The notes under the pieces: model-generated | The model's input: the letters and a program-made list of their open reading frames with translations, nothing else | Told to the model about the DNA's origin: nothing | Databases searched by the model: none | Position numbers and translations under genes: made by a program | Source: Adlercreutzia sp. ZJ176 | Lineage (GTDB): Bacteria > Actinomycetota > Coriobacteriia > Coriobacteriales > Eggerthellaceae | Direction of reading: 5' to 3' | Assembly: GCF_011038975.1 (NCBI RefSeq) | Contig: NZ_JAAKEC010000019.1 | Location: 1 to 56,315 of the forward strand | DNA length: 56,315 nt | Shown here: positions 1 to 7,653 of the stretch, one piece after another | Position numbering within the stretch: the stretch's first letter is position 1 | Layout: every line of letters starts with the position of its first letter

Positions 1-50
1 CCGTTCTTCATCATCTTGGCGCCGCAGACGCCGCATTTTGGGCTAGACAC
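1..50 (-). mobile_element. 5' end of a transposase gene running off the left edge
   Basis: Reading from a GTG at 50 leftwards gives 16 codons without a stop. The peptide starts V-S-S-P-K and carries a C-G-V-C zinc-ribbon half followed by G-A-K-M-M-K-N. A short N-terminal zinc ribbon of this kind opens the IS256-group (IS1249-like) transposases of actinobacteria. Only the first residues lie in the window, so catalytic residues cannot be checked and intactness is unknown. The family assignment is recognition from a very short peptide. Confidence 0.5.
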
Positions 51-80
51 CGCTCACCCCCGACCCGGACTGACTTTTTT

Positions 81-110
81 CTCGAAAAAGTGTCCCCGAA
101 CAGGGGTGTC
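81..110. repeat. Candidate terminal inverted repeat of the left-edge IS
   Basis: Just upstream of the transposase start lies a GTGTCCCCGAACAGGGGTGTC segment with an internal CCCC-GAACA-GGGG palindrome, preceded by an A-rich run. This is a plausible IS terminus, but the other end is outside the window and no target duplication can be seen. From 111 to 243 no gene was found; the motif TGCCTATA occurs near 137 and near 226. Confidence 0.25.
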
Positions 111-243
111 AAGTGCTTTTGTTACACGCTTTCTTGCCTATAGGGAAGTTGGTCGGCAACAACTCCGGAGGCATGTATGTCTAGCTTGAACTGGGAAGAT
201 AGGGTAATTCTTTACACACTTTTCTGCCTATATCCCGCCAACT

Positions 244-404
244 GGCGAGAAATGCGCGATCTGATACCCCCAAAAGCCTGCCAGCAGAAAGCTCCTTTCG
301 ACAAGGCCCGCAAAACCCCTGTTCAGAAGAAATCGCTCTTGCTCAGTCGGGTACTCGAGCGATCTGATACCCCCAAATGGGTATCAGATCGCGCATTTCT
401 CGCC
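244..404. repeat. Palindromic element, family A, copy 1 (161 bp)
   Basis: A 24-bp sequence beginning GGCGAGAAATGCGCGATC at 244-267 is repeated as an exact reverse complement at 381-404, enclosing about 110 bp. A partial third arm (CGATCTGATAC) sits at 360-370. The same arms flank a 159-bp insert inside iorA at 51690-51848, so this is a dispersed element. A 78-codon open frame across it (177-413) has no recognisable protein features and is taken as accidental. Confidence 0.8.
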
Positions 405-676
405 CTTCCCTAAGCAAAAGCGCGCATTCCCTTGTCCGCGCGGAATTGCCCGCGAGACTCCCGCACGCCGTCCTCCGCGCATTCCCGCGCGCCCGCGAAC
501 CCTCTGCGCTCCCGCGCGCCCATGTTCTCTCGCGTGGGCGACGTAAAGTGCACCGTCAACCACATCATCCTCCGCGTCCCCGCCCGCGCGCCCGCAACCC
601 TTCCCGCAGCCCGCCGCCTCCCCGCGCCCCGCCCTTCCCACCCTTCGCACTCACGCCGAAACCGCCTCCTTCCCCA
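405..676. other. GC-rich intergenic stretch, nothing recognised
   Basis: This stretch consists of CGCG/CCGC-rich runs with many overlapping short frames in all phases and no consistent codon bias. It holds no tRNA, no clear hairpin with a T-run and no convincing ribosome binding site. Confidence 0.5.
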
Positions 677-704
677 TTGACAATCGCGATTCCCGCTATA
701 GAAT
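677..704 (+). promoter_or_regulatory. Sigma-70-type promoter of the glycine riboswitch transcript
   Basis: TTGACA at 677-682 and TAGAAT at 699-704 are separated by 16 bp. The site lies just upstream of the riboswitch, so transcription would begin near 711 and include the whole aptamer. Confidence 0.75.
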
Positions 705-735
705 ATGAGCACTTACATAGCGTTTCCCCGCTGAA

Positions 736-922
736 GCGCTCTGGATCCCCTGGCTGACGGCACGTGCCGTCAGCCGAAGGGAAACAGGGCGTGGATGGGG
801 TCTCTGGAGAATCCCGGCAACGGGTGCCGAAGGGGCAAGGCGCTTGGGGAGGCTGCCGCGCATCGCACGCCGCAGCCGCACCGCAAGCGTTGAAACTCTC
901 AGGCCAAAGGACAGAGTGAAGC
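736..922 (+). promoter_or_regulatory. Glycine riboswitch
   Basis: The conserved glycine-aptamer core is readable: TCTGGAGA at about 802, GCCGAAGGGGCAA at about 826-838, and the 3' signature AACTCTCAGG...AAAGGACAGAG at about 893-916. A second GCCGAAGGG motif at about 772, after a perfect TGACGGCACGTGCCGTCA hairpin, suggests a degenerate first aptamer, so the RNA may be tandem or a singlet with an extra stem. It precedes a sodium:alanine/glycine symporter, which is a known target class of this riboswitch. Exact boundaries and ON/OFF behaviour are not determined. Confidence 0.9.
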
Positions 923-1035
923 AATGAGCTTAATCGCGCATTTCTTTTCCCTTCTTCGGGTGTCCTCTGGAGGCTTCGCCGCACTCAACGCGGAGGACTC
1001 GCAGGTAACGAGGAACCGAAGGAAGGACAGTTCAA

Positions 1036-2634
1036 TTGGAAAGCTTCTTTGAGTCGTTCAACGAGATCTTGGGCGTTATCGACGACTTCATCTGGGGCGT
1101 GCCGCTCATGGTGCTCATCCTGTTCGGCGGCCTGCTGCTCACCTGCCGCCTGAAGGGCCTGCAGTTCAGCCAGCTGCCGCGCGCGCTCCGCTACATGATC
1201 AAGAACGAGGAGGGCGGCAAGGGCGAGGTGTCGAGCTTCGCCGCGCTGTGCACCGCGCTGTCGGCCACCATCGGCACCGGCAACATCGTGGGCGTCGCCA
1301 CCGCCATCGTGGCGGGCGGCCCGGGCGCGCTGTTCTGGATGTGGCTCGCCGCGCTGTTCGGCATGGCCACCAAGTACTCCGAGGGCCTGCTCGCCGTGAA
1401 GTACCGCTCCGTGAGCGCAAACGGCCACGTGCTCGGCGGCCCGTTCTACTACATCGAGCGCGGCATGGGCATGAACTGGCGCTGGCTCGCCAAGCTGTTC
1501 GCGTTCTTCGGCATGTGCGTGGGCCTGTTCGGCATCGGCACGTTCACGCAGGTCAACTCCATCTCCGGCGCCATCACGGGCTTCTTCGACCCCGAGGGCG
1601 CCCACACCGTGAGCCTGCTCGGCATGGACTATTCCATCGCCACCATCGCCGGCTCGCTGCTTCTGGCGCTGCTGGTGGGCCTCGTGCTCATCGGCGGCCT
1701 GCGCCGCATCGCCAGCGTGTCCGAGAAGGTCATCCCCGCCATGGTGGTCATCTACGTGGGCTTCTCGCTGGTCCTGATCGTCGCGAACATCACCGCGCTG
1801 CCCGCCGCGCTCGCGACCATCTTCCAGAGCGCGTTCGGCCTGCAGGCCGCTGCCGGCGGCGCGCTGGGGGCCATCATCATCGCCATGCAGAAGGGCATCG
1901 CGCGCGGCATCTTCTCGAACGAGGCCGGCCTGGGCTCGGCGCCCATCGCCGCCGCTGCCGCGCAGACCAAGGAGCCGGTGCGCCAGGGCCTCGTGTCCAT
2001 GACCGGCACGTTTTTGGACACCATCATCGTGTGCTCCATGACGGGCCTGGCCATCGTGATGACCGGCGCCTACCAGCTGCCCGGCCTCGAGGGGTCGGCC
2101 GTGACCACCGCCGCGTTCCAGGCGGGCCTGCCGTTCATCCCTGGCGAGGCGGTGGCGTTCATCATGATGCTGTGCCTGGTCCTGTTCGGCTTCACCACCA
2201 TCCTGGGCTGGGACTACTACGGCGAACGCTGCCTCGAGTACTTCTCCAACGGCTCCATGAAGGCCGTGAAGGCGTACCGCTGGCTCTACATCCTCGCCGT
2301 GTTCATCGGCCCCTACATGACAGTCTCCGCCGTGTGGACCATCGCCGACATCTTCAACGGCCTGATGGCGCTGCCCAACATGATCGCCCTGATCGCGCTC
2401 TCGGGCGTGGTGGCGAAGGAGACGCGCGGCTACTTCGCGCGCCTGAAGGCCGCGAACGGCGTGGAGGCCGCCATGGCGCCGCGTCCCGACGACTCCGAGG
2501 ACTGGAAGGTGCCGAAGGACCGCTCCGGCGCGGGCGCGGGCGCGGGCACCGCGGGCGCGGGCGCGGGCACCGCGGACACCGCGGGCGCGGGCGCGGGCAC
2601 CGCGGACTCGGAGCTGGAGCCTGCTACAGCCTAG
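1036..2634 (+). CDS. Sodium:alanine/glycine symporter (AGCS family)
   Basis: The product (532 aa) is an integral membrane carrier that imports alanine or glycine with sodium. It has about ten hydrophobic segments and AGCS hallmarks such as the T-I-G-T-G-N-I-V-G-V stretch near residue 76 and the F-S-N-E-A-G-L-G-S-A-P motif near residue 294. The start is TTG at 1036, supported by a GGAAGG ribosome binding site ending about 8 bp upstream; no better ATG is nearby. The last roughly 35 residues are a low-complexity Gly-Ala-Thr tail encoded by tandem GCGGGCGCGGGC units, which is unusual for the family and probably dispensable. The upstream glycine riboswitch argues that glycine is the main substrate. 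A 9-bp-stem hairpin (2614-2622/2636-2644) overlaps the stop codon. Confidence 0.93.
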   Translation: MESFFESFNEILGVIDDFIWGVPLMVLILFGGLLLTCRLKGLQFSQLPRALRYMIKNEEGGKGEVSSFAALCTALSATIGTGNIVGVATAIVAGGPGALFWMWLAALFGMATKYSEGLLAVKYRSVSANGHVLGGPFYYIERGMGMNWRWLAKLFAFFGMCVGLFGIGTFTQVNSISGAITGFFDPEGAHTVSLLGMDYSIATIAGSLLLALLVGLVLIGGLRRIASVSEKVIPAMVVIYVGFSLVLIVANITALPAALATIFQSAFGLQAAAGGALGAIIIAMQKGIARGIFSNEAGLGSAPIAAAAAQTKEPVRQGLVSMTGTFLDTIIVCSMTGLAIVMTGAYQLPGLEGSAVTTAAFQAGLPFIPGEAVAFIMMLCLVLFGFTTILGWDYYGERCLEYFSNGSMKAVKAYRWLYILAVFIGPYMTVSAVWTIADIFNGLMALPNMIALIALSGVVAKETRGYFARLKAANGVEAAMAPRPDDSEDWKVPKDRSGAGAGAGTAGAGAGTADTAGAGAGTADSELEPATA

Positions 2635-2644
2635 TAGGCTCCAG
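2614..2644 (+). terminator. Hairpin over the symporter stop codon
   Basis: CTGGAGCCT at 2614-2622 pairs perfectly with AGGCTCCAG at 2636-2644. No T-run follows, so this may be a factor-dependent terminator or an mRNA-stabilising 3' hairpin. Confidence 0.4.
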
Positions 2645-2704
2645 CCTAACGCGTCGAAGGACCGCAGGTAGCGCAGCAGCACGGTCTTGAGCTTGAGCTA
2701 ACTT

Positions 2705-2767
2705 CGATCTTCGTCGCTGCTTCGTGCGATTTGGCGCGTTCTAACGGCGAAAACTCGACGAAGATCG
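2705..2767. repeat. 12-bp inverted repeat with 39-bp spacer
   Basis: CGATCTTCGTCG at 2705-2716 is the exact reverse complement of CGACGAAGATCG at 2756-2767. It lies between two convergent genes. Function unknown. Confidence 0.5.
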
Positions 2768-2814
2768 CCAGAGCGACGCCAACGCGCATGAAAGAGGGCC
2801 TGTCCCCAGAAAAA

Positions 2815-2853
2815 GGGCCTGCTCCCCATTGTGAATAGCAACGGGGAGCAGGC
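2815..2853 (-). terminator. Intrinsic terminator of the shikimate-kinase-like gene
   Basis: GCCTGCTCCCC (2817-2827) and GGGGAGCAGGC (2843-2853) form a perfect 11-bp stem. On the minus strand the stem is followed by CCTTTTTCT. It lies 17 bp beyond the stop codon of the minus-strand gene. Confidence 0.85.
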
Positions 2854-2869
2854 TCTTCGGCATCCTTTG

Positions 2870-3397
2870 CTACCTGAGCGCGTCGGCCACCTTGCGGGCC
2901 GCGGCGGTGATGGTGAGGTCGTTCACGTCCACCACGATGTCGGCGTAGCGCTCGTACAGCGGCTTGCGCTCGTCGTACAGGTCGCGCAGGCTCATGCCGA
3001 TGCCGCCCTTCATCACCACGCCGCGCTCCGAGAAGTCGGTCAGGCGCGCGCGGAGCTCGTCGTAGCTGATCTGCAGGTACACAACGCGCCCGATCTCGCC
3101 GAGGTGCCTCATGGCCTCCTCCGAGTACACCGCCGAGCCGCCCGTGGAGATGATGGTGTGCTTGAAGCTCATCTTGGAGAGCACCTGGTTCTCCACGTCG
3201 ATGAAGCCCTCGGGGCCGCACGCGTCGATGAGGCGCTGCAGCGTGTTGTCGCACTGCTGCTGGATGAGCAGGTCAGCGTCGACGAAATCGTAGTTCATGA
3301 TCTTCGCCAGAACGACGCCGAGCGTGGACTTCCCTGCGCCGGGCATGCCGATGAGCACGATGTTGTCGCGTCCCGGCTCGTCAATCTTCTCCTTCAT
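2870..3397 (-). CDS. aroK: Shikimate kinase-like P-loop kinase
   Basis: This 175-aa protein has the usual length of AroK, which phosphorylates shikimate at the 3-hydroxyl in chorismate synthesis. Visible features are the Walker A loop G-M-P-G-A-G-K-S (residues 17-24), the D-A-D motif near residue 40 that binds magnesium and shikimate, and an E-R-K-P-L-Y-E-R-Y-A-D lid-like region near residue 143. Two family features differ: the usual G-F-R segment that supplies a shikimate-binding arginine reads G-F-I, and the G-G-G triad reads T-G-G-S. It may therefore be a divergent shikimate kinase or a kinase for a related substrate. It lies 9 bp after the DMT transporter gene, so the two probably share a transcript, and it ends at a strong terminator. 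Confidence 0.7.
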   Translation of the reverse strand: MKEKIDEPGRDNIVLIGMPGAGKSTLGVVLAKIMNYDFVDADLLIQQQCDNTLQRLIDACGPEGFIDVENQVLSKMSFKHTIISTGGSAVYSEEAMRHLGEIGRVVYLQISYDELRARLTDFSERGVVMKGGIGMSLRDLYDERKPLYERYADIVVDVNDLTITAAARKVADALR

Positions 3398-3406
3398 GGC
3401 CCTTCC

Positions 3407-4345
3407 TCACTCCTTCGCCGGCTCGGCGCCCTCGGGCGCCGCCGGCTCGTCTTTCCGCTTCCCGAACCTCTCGGGCAGAACCTCGCTTACCACAATAGCA
3501 CCAAAGATGAGCGCGAAGCCCGCGATCAGGCGCGGCGTCATCTGCTCGCCGTAGAGCAGCACCGAGAACAACACGCCGAACACCGACTCCAGCGACAGGA
3601 GCAGCGAGCCCTGCGCGGGGGGCACGTGGGCCAGCGCCACGTTCTGGAACACGAGCGCCACGCATGACGCGAATACCACCAAGTAGAACAAGTTGAACAG
3701 GAACTCCGGCGTGAGCGCGGCCACGTTCGGCGGCGTCTCCGTGAGCGCGCCGATCGCGATGCCGCAGATGCCCCCGACCCAGAACTGGTACACCGTGAGG
3801 GCCAGCACGTCGCGGCCCTGCGCGAACTTCGACACGCACGCGATGTGCACCGCGAAGAACACCGCGCACAGCAGCGTCATGAAGTCGCCGAACTCCACCG
3901 TGAGCGCCCCCGATGAGAGCGACACCATCCCGACGCCCGCCACGCACATCACAGCCGCCACCAGGTTGAACGCGGTCGGCCGCCTCTTCGCGATCAGCCA
4001 GAACACGAACGGCACGATCACGCAGTACGTGGCCGTGAGGAACGCGTTCTTGCCGGGCGTGGTGTGGGCGAGCCCGATGGTCTGAACCCAGAAGGCGAGG
4101 AAGTTCAGCACGCCCAAGATGCCGCCCGCCACCAGGTACTCCCTGGTCAGCGCAACGCGCATATGGCGGAAAAACACCGCGGTGAGCACCACGGCCGTGA
4201 GCGCGAAACGCACGCCGATGAGCCAGGCGGGCTCGAGCACGCTCACGGCGTCCTTCATCACCACGAAGCTGAAGCCCCAGATGACGGTGGCCACGACGAT
4301 CATGAGCTTGTACACGATGGCGGGGATGTTCCTCTTTGCGTTCAT
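3407..4345 (-). CDS. EamA/DMT-superfamily membrane transporter
   Basis: The product (312 aa) has ten predicted membrane segments in two EamA halves (about residues 10-145 and 155-295), the classical drug/metabolite transporter layout. N-terminal features include V-I-W-G-F-S-F-V-V-M-K-D and the P-A-W-L-I-G-V-R-F segment typical of EamA domains. The C-terminus is a charged, Ala/Glu/Pro-rich cytoplasmic tail (about 25 residues). Substrate cannot be inferred; members export amino acids, nucleotides or other small metabolites. It is the first gene of a two-gene unit with the shikimate-kinase-like gene, which could hint at an aromatic metabolite, but adjacency is the only support. Confidence 0.85.
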   Translation of the reverse strand: MNAKRNIPAIVYKLMIVVATVIWGFSFVVMKDAVSVLEPAWLIGVRFALTAVVLTAVFFRHMRVALTREYLVAGGILGVLNFLAFWVQTIGLAHTTPGKNAFLTATYCVIVPFVFWLIAKRRPTAFNLVAAVMCVAGVGMVSLSSGALTVEFGDFMTLLCAVFFAVHIACVSKFAQGRDVLALTVYQFWVGGICGIAIGALTETPPNVAALTPEFLFNLFYLVVFASCVALVFQNVALAHVPPAQGSLLLSLESVFGVLFSVLLYGEQMTPRLIAGFALIFGAIVVSEVLPERFGKRKDEPAAPEGAEPAKE

Positions 4346-4694
4346 AGGCCGCCTATTATAGCGGACTTGCCGGCGAAGCCGCGCAGAGCATGAACGAATG
4401 TTTCACGTGAAACACTCGGGCAGCGCGCTTGGGATGGGCATGGGGAGGGCGGGCGCGGGAAGGGAGATACGCGGGGCAGGGCGCGACGGGGCGCGGTAGG
4501 CGAGACGGGCGGGCGGACGCGGAGCGGAAGATACGTGCGGCAGGCGAAGCGGCGCCCGTTAGGGCATGCGCGGGGCGGGACAGACGAAGCGACGTGCTCG
4601 AACGTGCGCGAAGCGAGTGCGAAAGGCCGCGTCCCGCCGCACGTCTCGCCACGCCCGCCGCACGTCTCGCCACGCCCGCCGCACGACCCACGCC
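4346..4694. other. GC-rich intergenic region with parS and a 21-bp tandem repeat
   Basis: This region lies upstream of the DMT gene and beyond the 3' end of the DUF2207 gene. It holds parS (4399-4414) and 2.5 copies of a 21-bp unit containing CGCACGTCTCGCCACG at 4633-4685. No gene with plausible codon use was found on either strand. Confidence 0.6.
4399..4414. promoter_or_regulatory. parS: parS centromere-like site, copy 1
   Basis: TGTTTCACGTGAAACA is a perfect 16-bp palindrome identical to the consensus ParB/Spo0J binding site. ParB loads here and spreads, recruiting SMC and directing origin segregation. A second identical site lies 3.2 kb away at 7616-7631. Both are intergenic. Confidence 0.93.
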
Positions 4695-6686
4695 CTAACG
4701 GGCGCCGCCGCCTGCGCCGAAGCCGCCGCCCCCACCGGCGGAGAAGCCGCCGCCGCACGCGCCGGCGCTGCTGCCCGTGGCGTTGAGGTTGACCGCCGCC
4801 GCACGCGCGCCCTCGTACGTCTCGTCGACCGAGGCGTTGATCGTCTCGCTCGCGCTGCGCGCCGCCACGCTGCTTGCGACGTACCACATGTACCACGGCA
4901 TGAGGAATATGCCGCCGAAGTCGGGCGCGGAACGGAGGTCGGCGTGCGCAACGGCCGCCTCCCAGTCCTTCATCGCCGGCCCCGTCACGCCGAACAAGAA
5001 GGCGTACACCATGAGCTCGCTCATCTTCTCCTCGCTCTCAGGCGGGAAGTCCGCGCAGCTCGACGCGTCGCGCATCCAATTGCGCAGCGCCTTCGCGCGC
5101 GCCGCGATGTTGTTGCCGCGCTCAGTGCGGCGCGGCATGTAGTTGGCCAGCAGCCCGAGCACCACGAATGTGGGAACCGCGAGCGCCGCCGCGAGCAGCT
5201 CGTCTGTCACCGCGGTCATGAGCAGGCCGATCACCAGCACCACGACCGCCGCGGCCGCCAACGCCTTGCGCAGCGTGTAGCCCGCAGGCTCGAAGAACTC
5301 CTGCTTCGCGACCTCCTCGGACAGCGCCGCCTGCCACCCCTTCATGCTCTCCACGTAGGCTTCGGGGTTCCGGTCGGCGTGCTCGCGCAGGGACACGAGC
5401 CAGAGGGAGGGCTCGCCCGCGGCGACGTCCTCGAACAGCAGCTTCAACGTGGCGCGCTCGACGGGGTCGGTGACCTTGCGCGCCTGGTCGTCGACGCGCA
5501 CGATGCGGTAGCCCTCGACCTCTTTGCCGAAGCTGTCAGGGTGGGTGCCCGCCTCGATGCGCAGCACGTCGCGGCGCGCGAGGTCGAGCAGCGTGGCGGT
5601 GAAGTCATCGGCGCTCTCGTGGTTCCAGCGCCACAGGCGGCCCACCACCGCCGGCCGCATGCCGTGCTCCGGCACGTCGCGCCAGTACTTCTCGGTGAAG
5701 TCGGGCGTGTGCTCGCGTCCGAAGCGCAAGAACAGGATCGCGCCGACCGCGAGGATCAGCGCGCACGCGACCACCAGGCCGATGCGGATCCGCAGGTCGT
5801 TGACGCGCTGGTTGTTGGCCTGGTCGGTCCACGCCTTCTCCTCGGCCAGCACGGTGTCGAGGCGCGTGGTTCCCTGGTTCGCCAGGCGCGCCTCGGCGTC
5901 GAGGTTCGTGAGCCACGACACGGGGAACACCACGCGCGCCTCGGCGTACTGCCCCGCGACCACGCGGGAGACGTCGTAGGTGACGGTGCCGTCCTCGTTG
6001 ACGGATACCACGCCGTCGAGCGGCCCATGCCCCCACGCGCGCACGTTGCCGCCGGGCTCGACGGTCACGCCAGGGGGGACGGGCAGCACGATGGTAGCCG
6101 ACACGTTCTCGGAGTCCACCTCACGGCCCTCGCCCACGTACTTCCAGTAGACCTCGGCGATGTCGTCATACGCCTGCACGCCGTTGGCCACGACGTAGTC
6201 GATCTCGAAGATCATCTGCGTGTCTTCCCGGTCGAAGAACGCGTAGAGCGTGTTCTGCGCCCGGTCGAACGACCAGGAGTCAGTGCCGGGGCCGCCCTCC
6301 TCGCGCCAGCCCACCTTGAACGGCACGGGGTCGAGCGCCAGCCACTCGCCCTCCACGCTGCCTGCGGCGTCGACGTGCGCCATGCGCACCGCGTTGACTG
6401 TGACCTCGGCGTTTTGCGGCAGGCCCTGGAACTCCCACCAGACCGCGGTGAACGCGCCGTCGAAGTCGAACGCGCGCTGCTCCACCACGTGGAGCGAGCC
6501 GTCGGTCTGGGCCTGAGCCGTGAGGTTCACGCTCGGGCAGCTGTAGGACTTCGCCAAGGCGGACGCGGGCGCCGCCAAGCAGGCCAAACACGCGAGAAAC
6601 ATACATGCGGCGAGCGCGAGGGCGATGCGCACCGCATGGGCGCGAGGTGCGGGCGCCGTCTGGGAGGCGCGAAGCGCAGCTTTCAC
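4695..6686 (-). CDS. DUF2207 domain membrane protein
   Basis: The product (663 aa) has an N-terminal signal/anchor segment (about residues 19-45, ending A-S-A-L-A-K). A large extracytoplasmic beta-rich DUF2207 domain follows (about 46-260), then a membrane segment near residue 300, a cytoplasmic mixed region, two further hydrophobic segments around residue 465-500, and a C-terminal Gly/Ser-rich tail ending G-G-G-F-G-A-G-G-G-A-R. This architecture, including the glycine tail, is the standard form of the family, which is widespread in actinobacteria and firmicutes and has no established function. The gene stands alone, with tRNA-Ser divergent upstream and a parS site beyond its 3' end. Confidence 0.88.
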   Translation of the reverse strand: MKAALRASQTAPAPRAHAVRIALALAACMFLACLACLAAPASALAKSYSCPSVNLTAQAQTDGSLHVVEQRAFDFDGAFTAVWWEFQGLPQNAEVTVNAVRMAHVDAAGSVEGEWLALDPVPFKVGWREEGGPGTDSWSFDRAQNTLYAFFDREDTQMIFEIDYVVANGVQAYDDIAEVYWKYVGEGREVDSENVSATIVLPVPPGVTVEPGGNVRAWGHGPLDGVVSVNEDGTVTYDVSRVVAGQYAEARVVFPVSWLTNLDAEARLANQGTTRLDTVLAEEKAWTDQANNQRVNDLRIRIGLVVACALILAVGAILFLRFGREHTPDFTEKYWRDVPEHGMRPAVVGRLWRWNHESADDFTATLLDLARRDVLRIEAGTHPDSFGKEVEGYRIVRVDDQARKVTDPVERATLKLLFEDVAAGEPSLWLVSLREHADRNPEAYVESMKGWQAALSEEVAKQEFFEPAGYTLRKALAAAAVVVLVIGLLMTAVTDELLAAALAVPTFVVLGLLANYMPRRTERGNNIAARAKALRNWMRDASSCADFPPESEEKMSELMVYAFLFGVTGPAMKDWEAAVAHADLRSAPDFGGIFLMPWYMWYVASSVAARSASETINASVDETYEGARAAAVNLNATGSSAGACGGGFSAGGGGGFGAGGGAR

Positions 6687-6772
6687 CTCAGAACCTCCTT
6701 GGTCTTTCGTTCGAAAACCACCGTTTGGGGAAATTAGCCCCCATTATACGCCCCGCGGAGATGTGTTTTTCG

Positions 6773-6801
6773 TTGCATTGGCCGCAGAAGTCGGGTATGA
6801 T
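6773..6801 (+). promoter_or_regulatory. Promoter of tRNA-Ser(GCU)
   Basis: TTGCAT (6773-6778) and TATGAT (6796-6801) are spaced by 17 bp and end 14 bp before the tRNA 5' end. Confidence 0.75.
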
Positions 6802-6815
6802 TCTTTATTGCTTGC

Positions 6816-6906
6816 GGAGAAGTGACCGAGAGGCCGAAGGTGCTCGCCTGCTAAGTGAGTATGCCCCAAAAGGGCATCTAGGGTTCGAATCCCTACTTCT
6901 CCGCCA
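6816..6906 (+). tRNA. tRNA-Ser (anticodon GCU)
   Basis: Acceptor GGAGAAG pairs with CTTCTCC, the anticodon loop is CTGCTAA, and a long variable arm, GGTTCGAATCC T-loop and encoded CCA are present. The long variable arm and GCU anticodon identify a serine tRNA reading AGC/AGU. Confidence 0.95.
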
Positions 6907-6916
6907 TGTTTTTTCT

Positions 6917-6938
6917 ACGCCCCACCTGGGGCGTTTTT
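6917..6938 (+). terminator. Intrinsic terminator of tRNA-Ser(GCU)
   Basis: CGCCCC and GGGGCG form a short stem with an ACCT loop, followed directly by TTTTT. From 6939 to 7151 no further gene is seen; a run of eight C residues lies at 7137-7144. Confidence 0.85.
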
Positions 6939-7151
6939 CATATCTGGAAGACGGTCAGGGACTCACCCCGTGTGCCCAGAAAATCGTCTGGTCCCTGGTC
7001 GCAAGAAAAACCCTCGGGTGGATGAGCCCGGCGGAATATCGCTTATCGTTAGGGTATGCTGCCTAGGGTGTCCAGGAAATCGTCCAGCTCCTCAACCCTC
7101 GATTGTTCGCTGACGGTATTCAACCACTGCGTGGAACCCCCCCCTTGCTCG

Positions 7152-7517
7152 CTAGCGCTCCCAGGGCCAGCGGAGCTTGGTGGACGCCTTCTGCGACTTC
7201 TTCTTGTAATGCGGATTGTGCTTCAGGAACACGTGGTTGCACCAGCGCGTGACCAGAAGGCCCACGACGCCCACCATCACGCAGCTCACCGCCAGGTCAA
7301 ACACGCCGCTGTTGCTCTCGAAGAGCGCGTAGAGCGACGCCAGGCCGAAGAACACCGTGATCGCGCCGCACAGCCACGTGAACGTCGTGACGAGGATCTC
7401 CTTCGCGCGCGCCGGCGAGTGGCGGTACGTGACCACCAGGTAGATCACCGCCGCGAGCGCCGCCAGAATCAGGAGAAGCGGAACTATGCGCGTCAGCCGC
7501 GCCATCAAACCCAGCAT
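7152..7517 (-). CDS. Small membrane protein of unknown function
   Basis: The 121-aa product has three clear hydrophobic stretches (about residues 8-30, 42-66 and 73-96) and a basic C-terminal tail rich in Lys and Trp. The start at 7517 is supported by AAGGAG about 8 bp upstream. No domain is recognised. It lies between tRNA-Ser and ispE, with a parS site just upstream of its start. Confidence 0.7.
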   Translation of the reverse strand: MLGLMARLTRIVPLLLILAALAAVIYLVVTYRHSPARAKEILVTTFTWLCGAITVFFGLASLYALFESNSGVFDLAVSCVMVGVVGLLVTRWCNHVFLKHNPHYKKKSQKASTKLRWPWER

Positions 7518-7615
7518 CTCGCCTCTCCTTCCACGCCTTATGCGTCGCCCACGCCGCGCTGACCGTTACCGCTCGAACATATCACACTCTTGCCGCTCGC
7601 CGCGCCACGCCGGAA

Positions 7616-7631
7616 TGTTTCACGTGAAACA
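7616..7631. promoter_or_regulatory. parS: parS centromere-like site, copy 2
   Basis: This site is identical in all 16 bases to the site at 4399 (TGTTTCACGTGAAACA). It sits between the 3' end of ispE and the start of the small membrane protein gene. The flanks extend the palindrome (GAATG...CATTC). Confidence 0.93.
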
Positions 7632-7653
7632 TTCCCGCCGCGCGAGCCGCCCG

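Noticed and set aside
177-413. 78-codon frame near the left edge with an ATG
   Set aside because: Most of it lies within the palindromic element; no ribosome site or domain, and the peptide mirrors the element arms.
985-2682. Long minus-strand frame (565 codons) antisense to the AGCS symporter
   Set aside because: His/Arg/Gly/Ala-rich composition without domains; a codon-bias shadow of the real plus-strand gene.
4633-4685. Tandem 21-bp units considered as a CRISPR fragment or iterons
   Set aside because: Only 2.5 head-to-tail copies with no spacers; no replication gene nearby.
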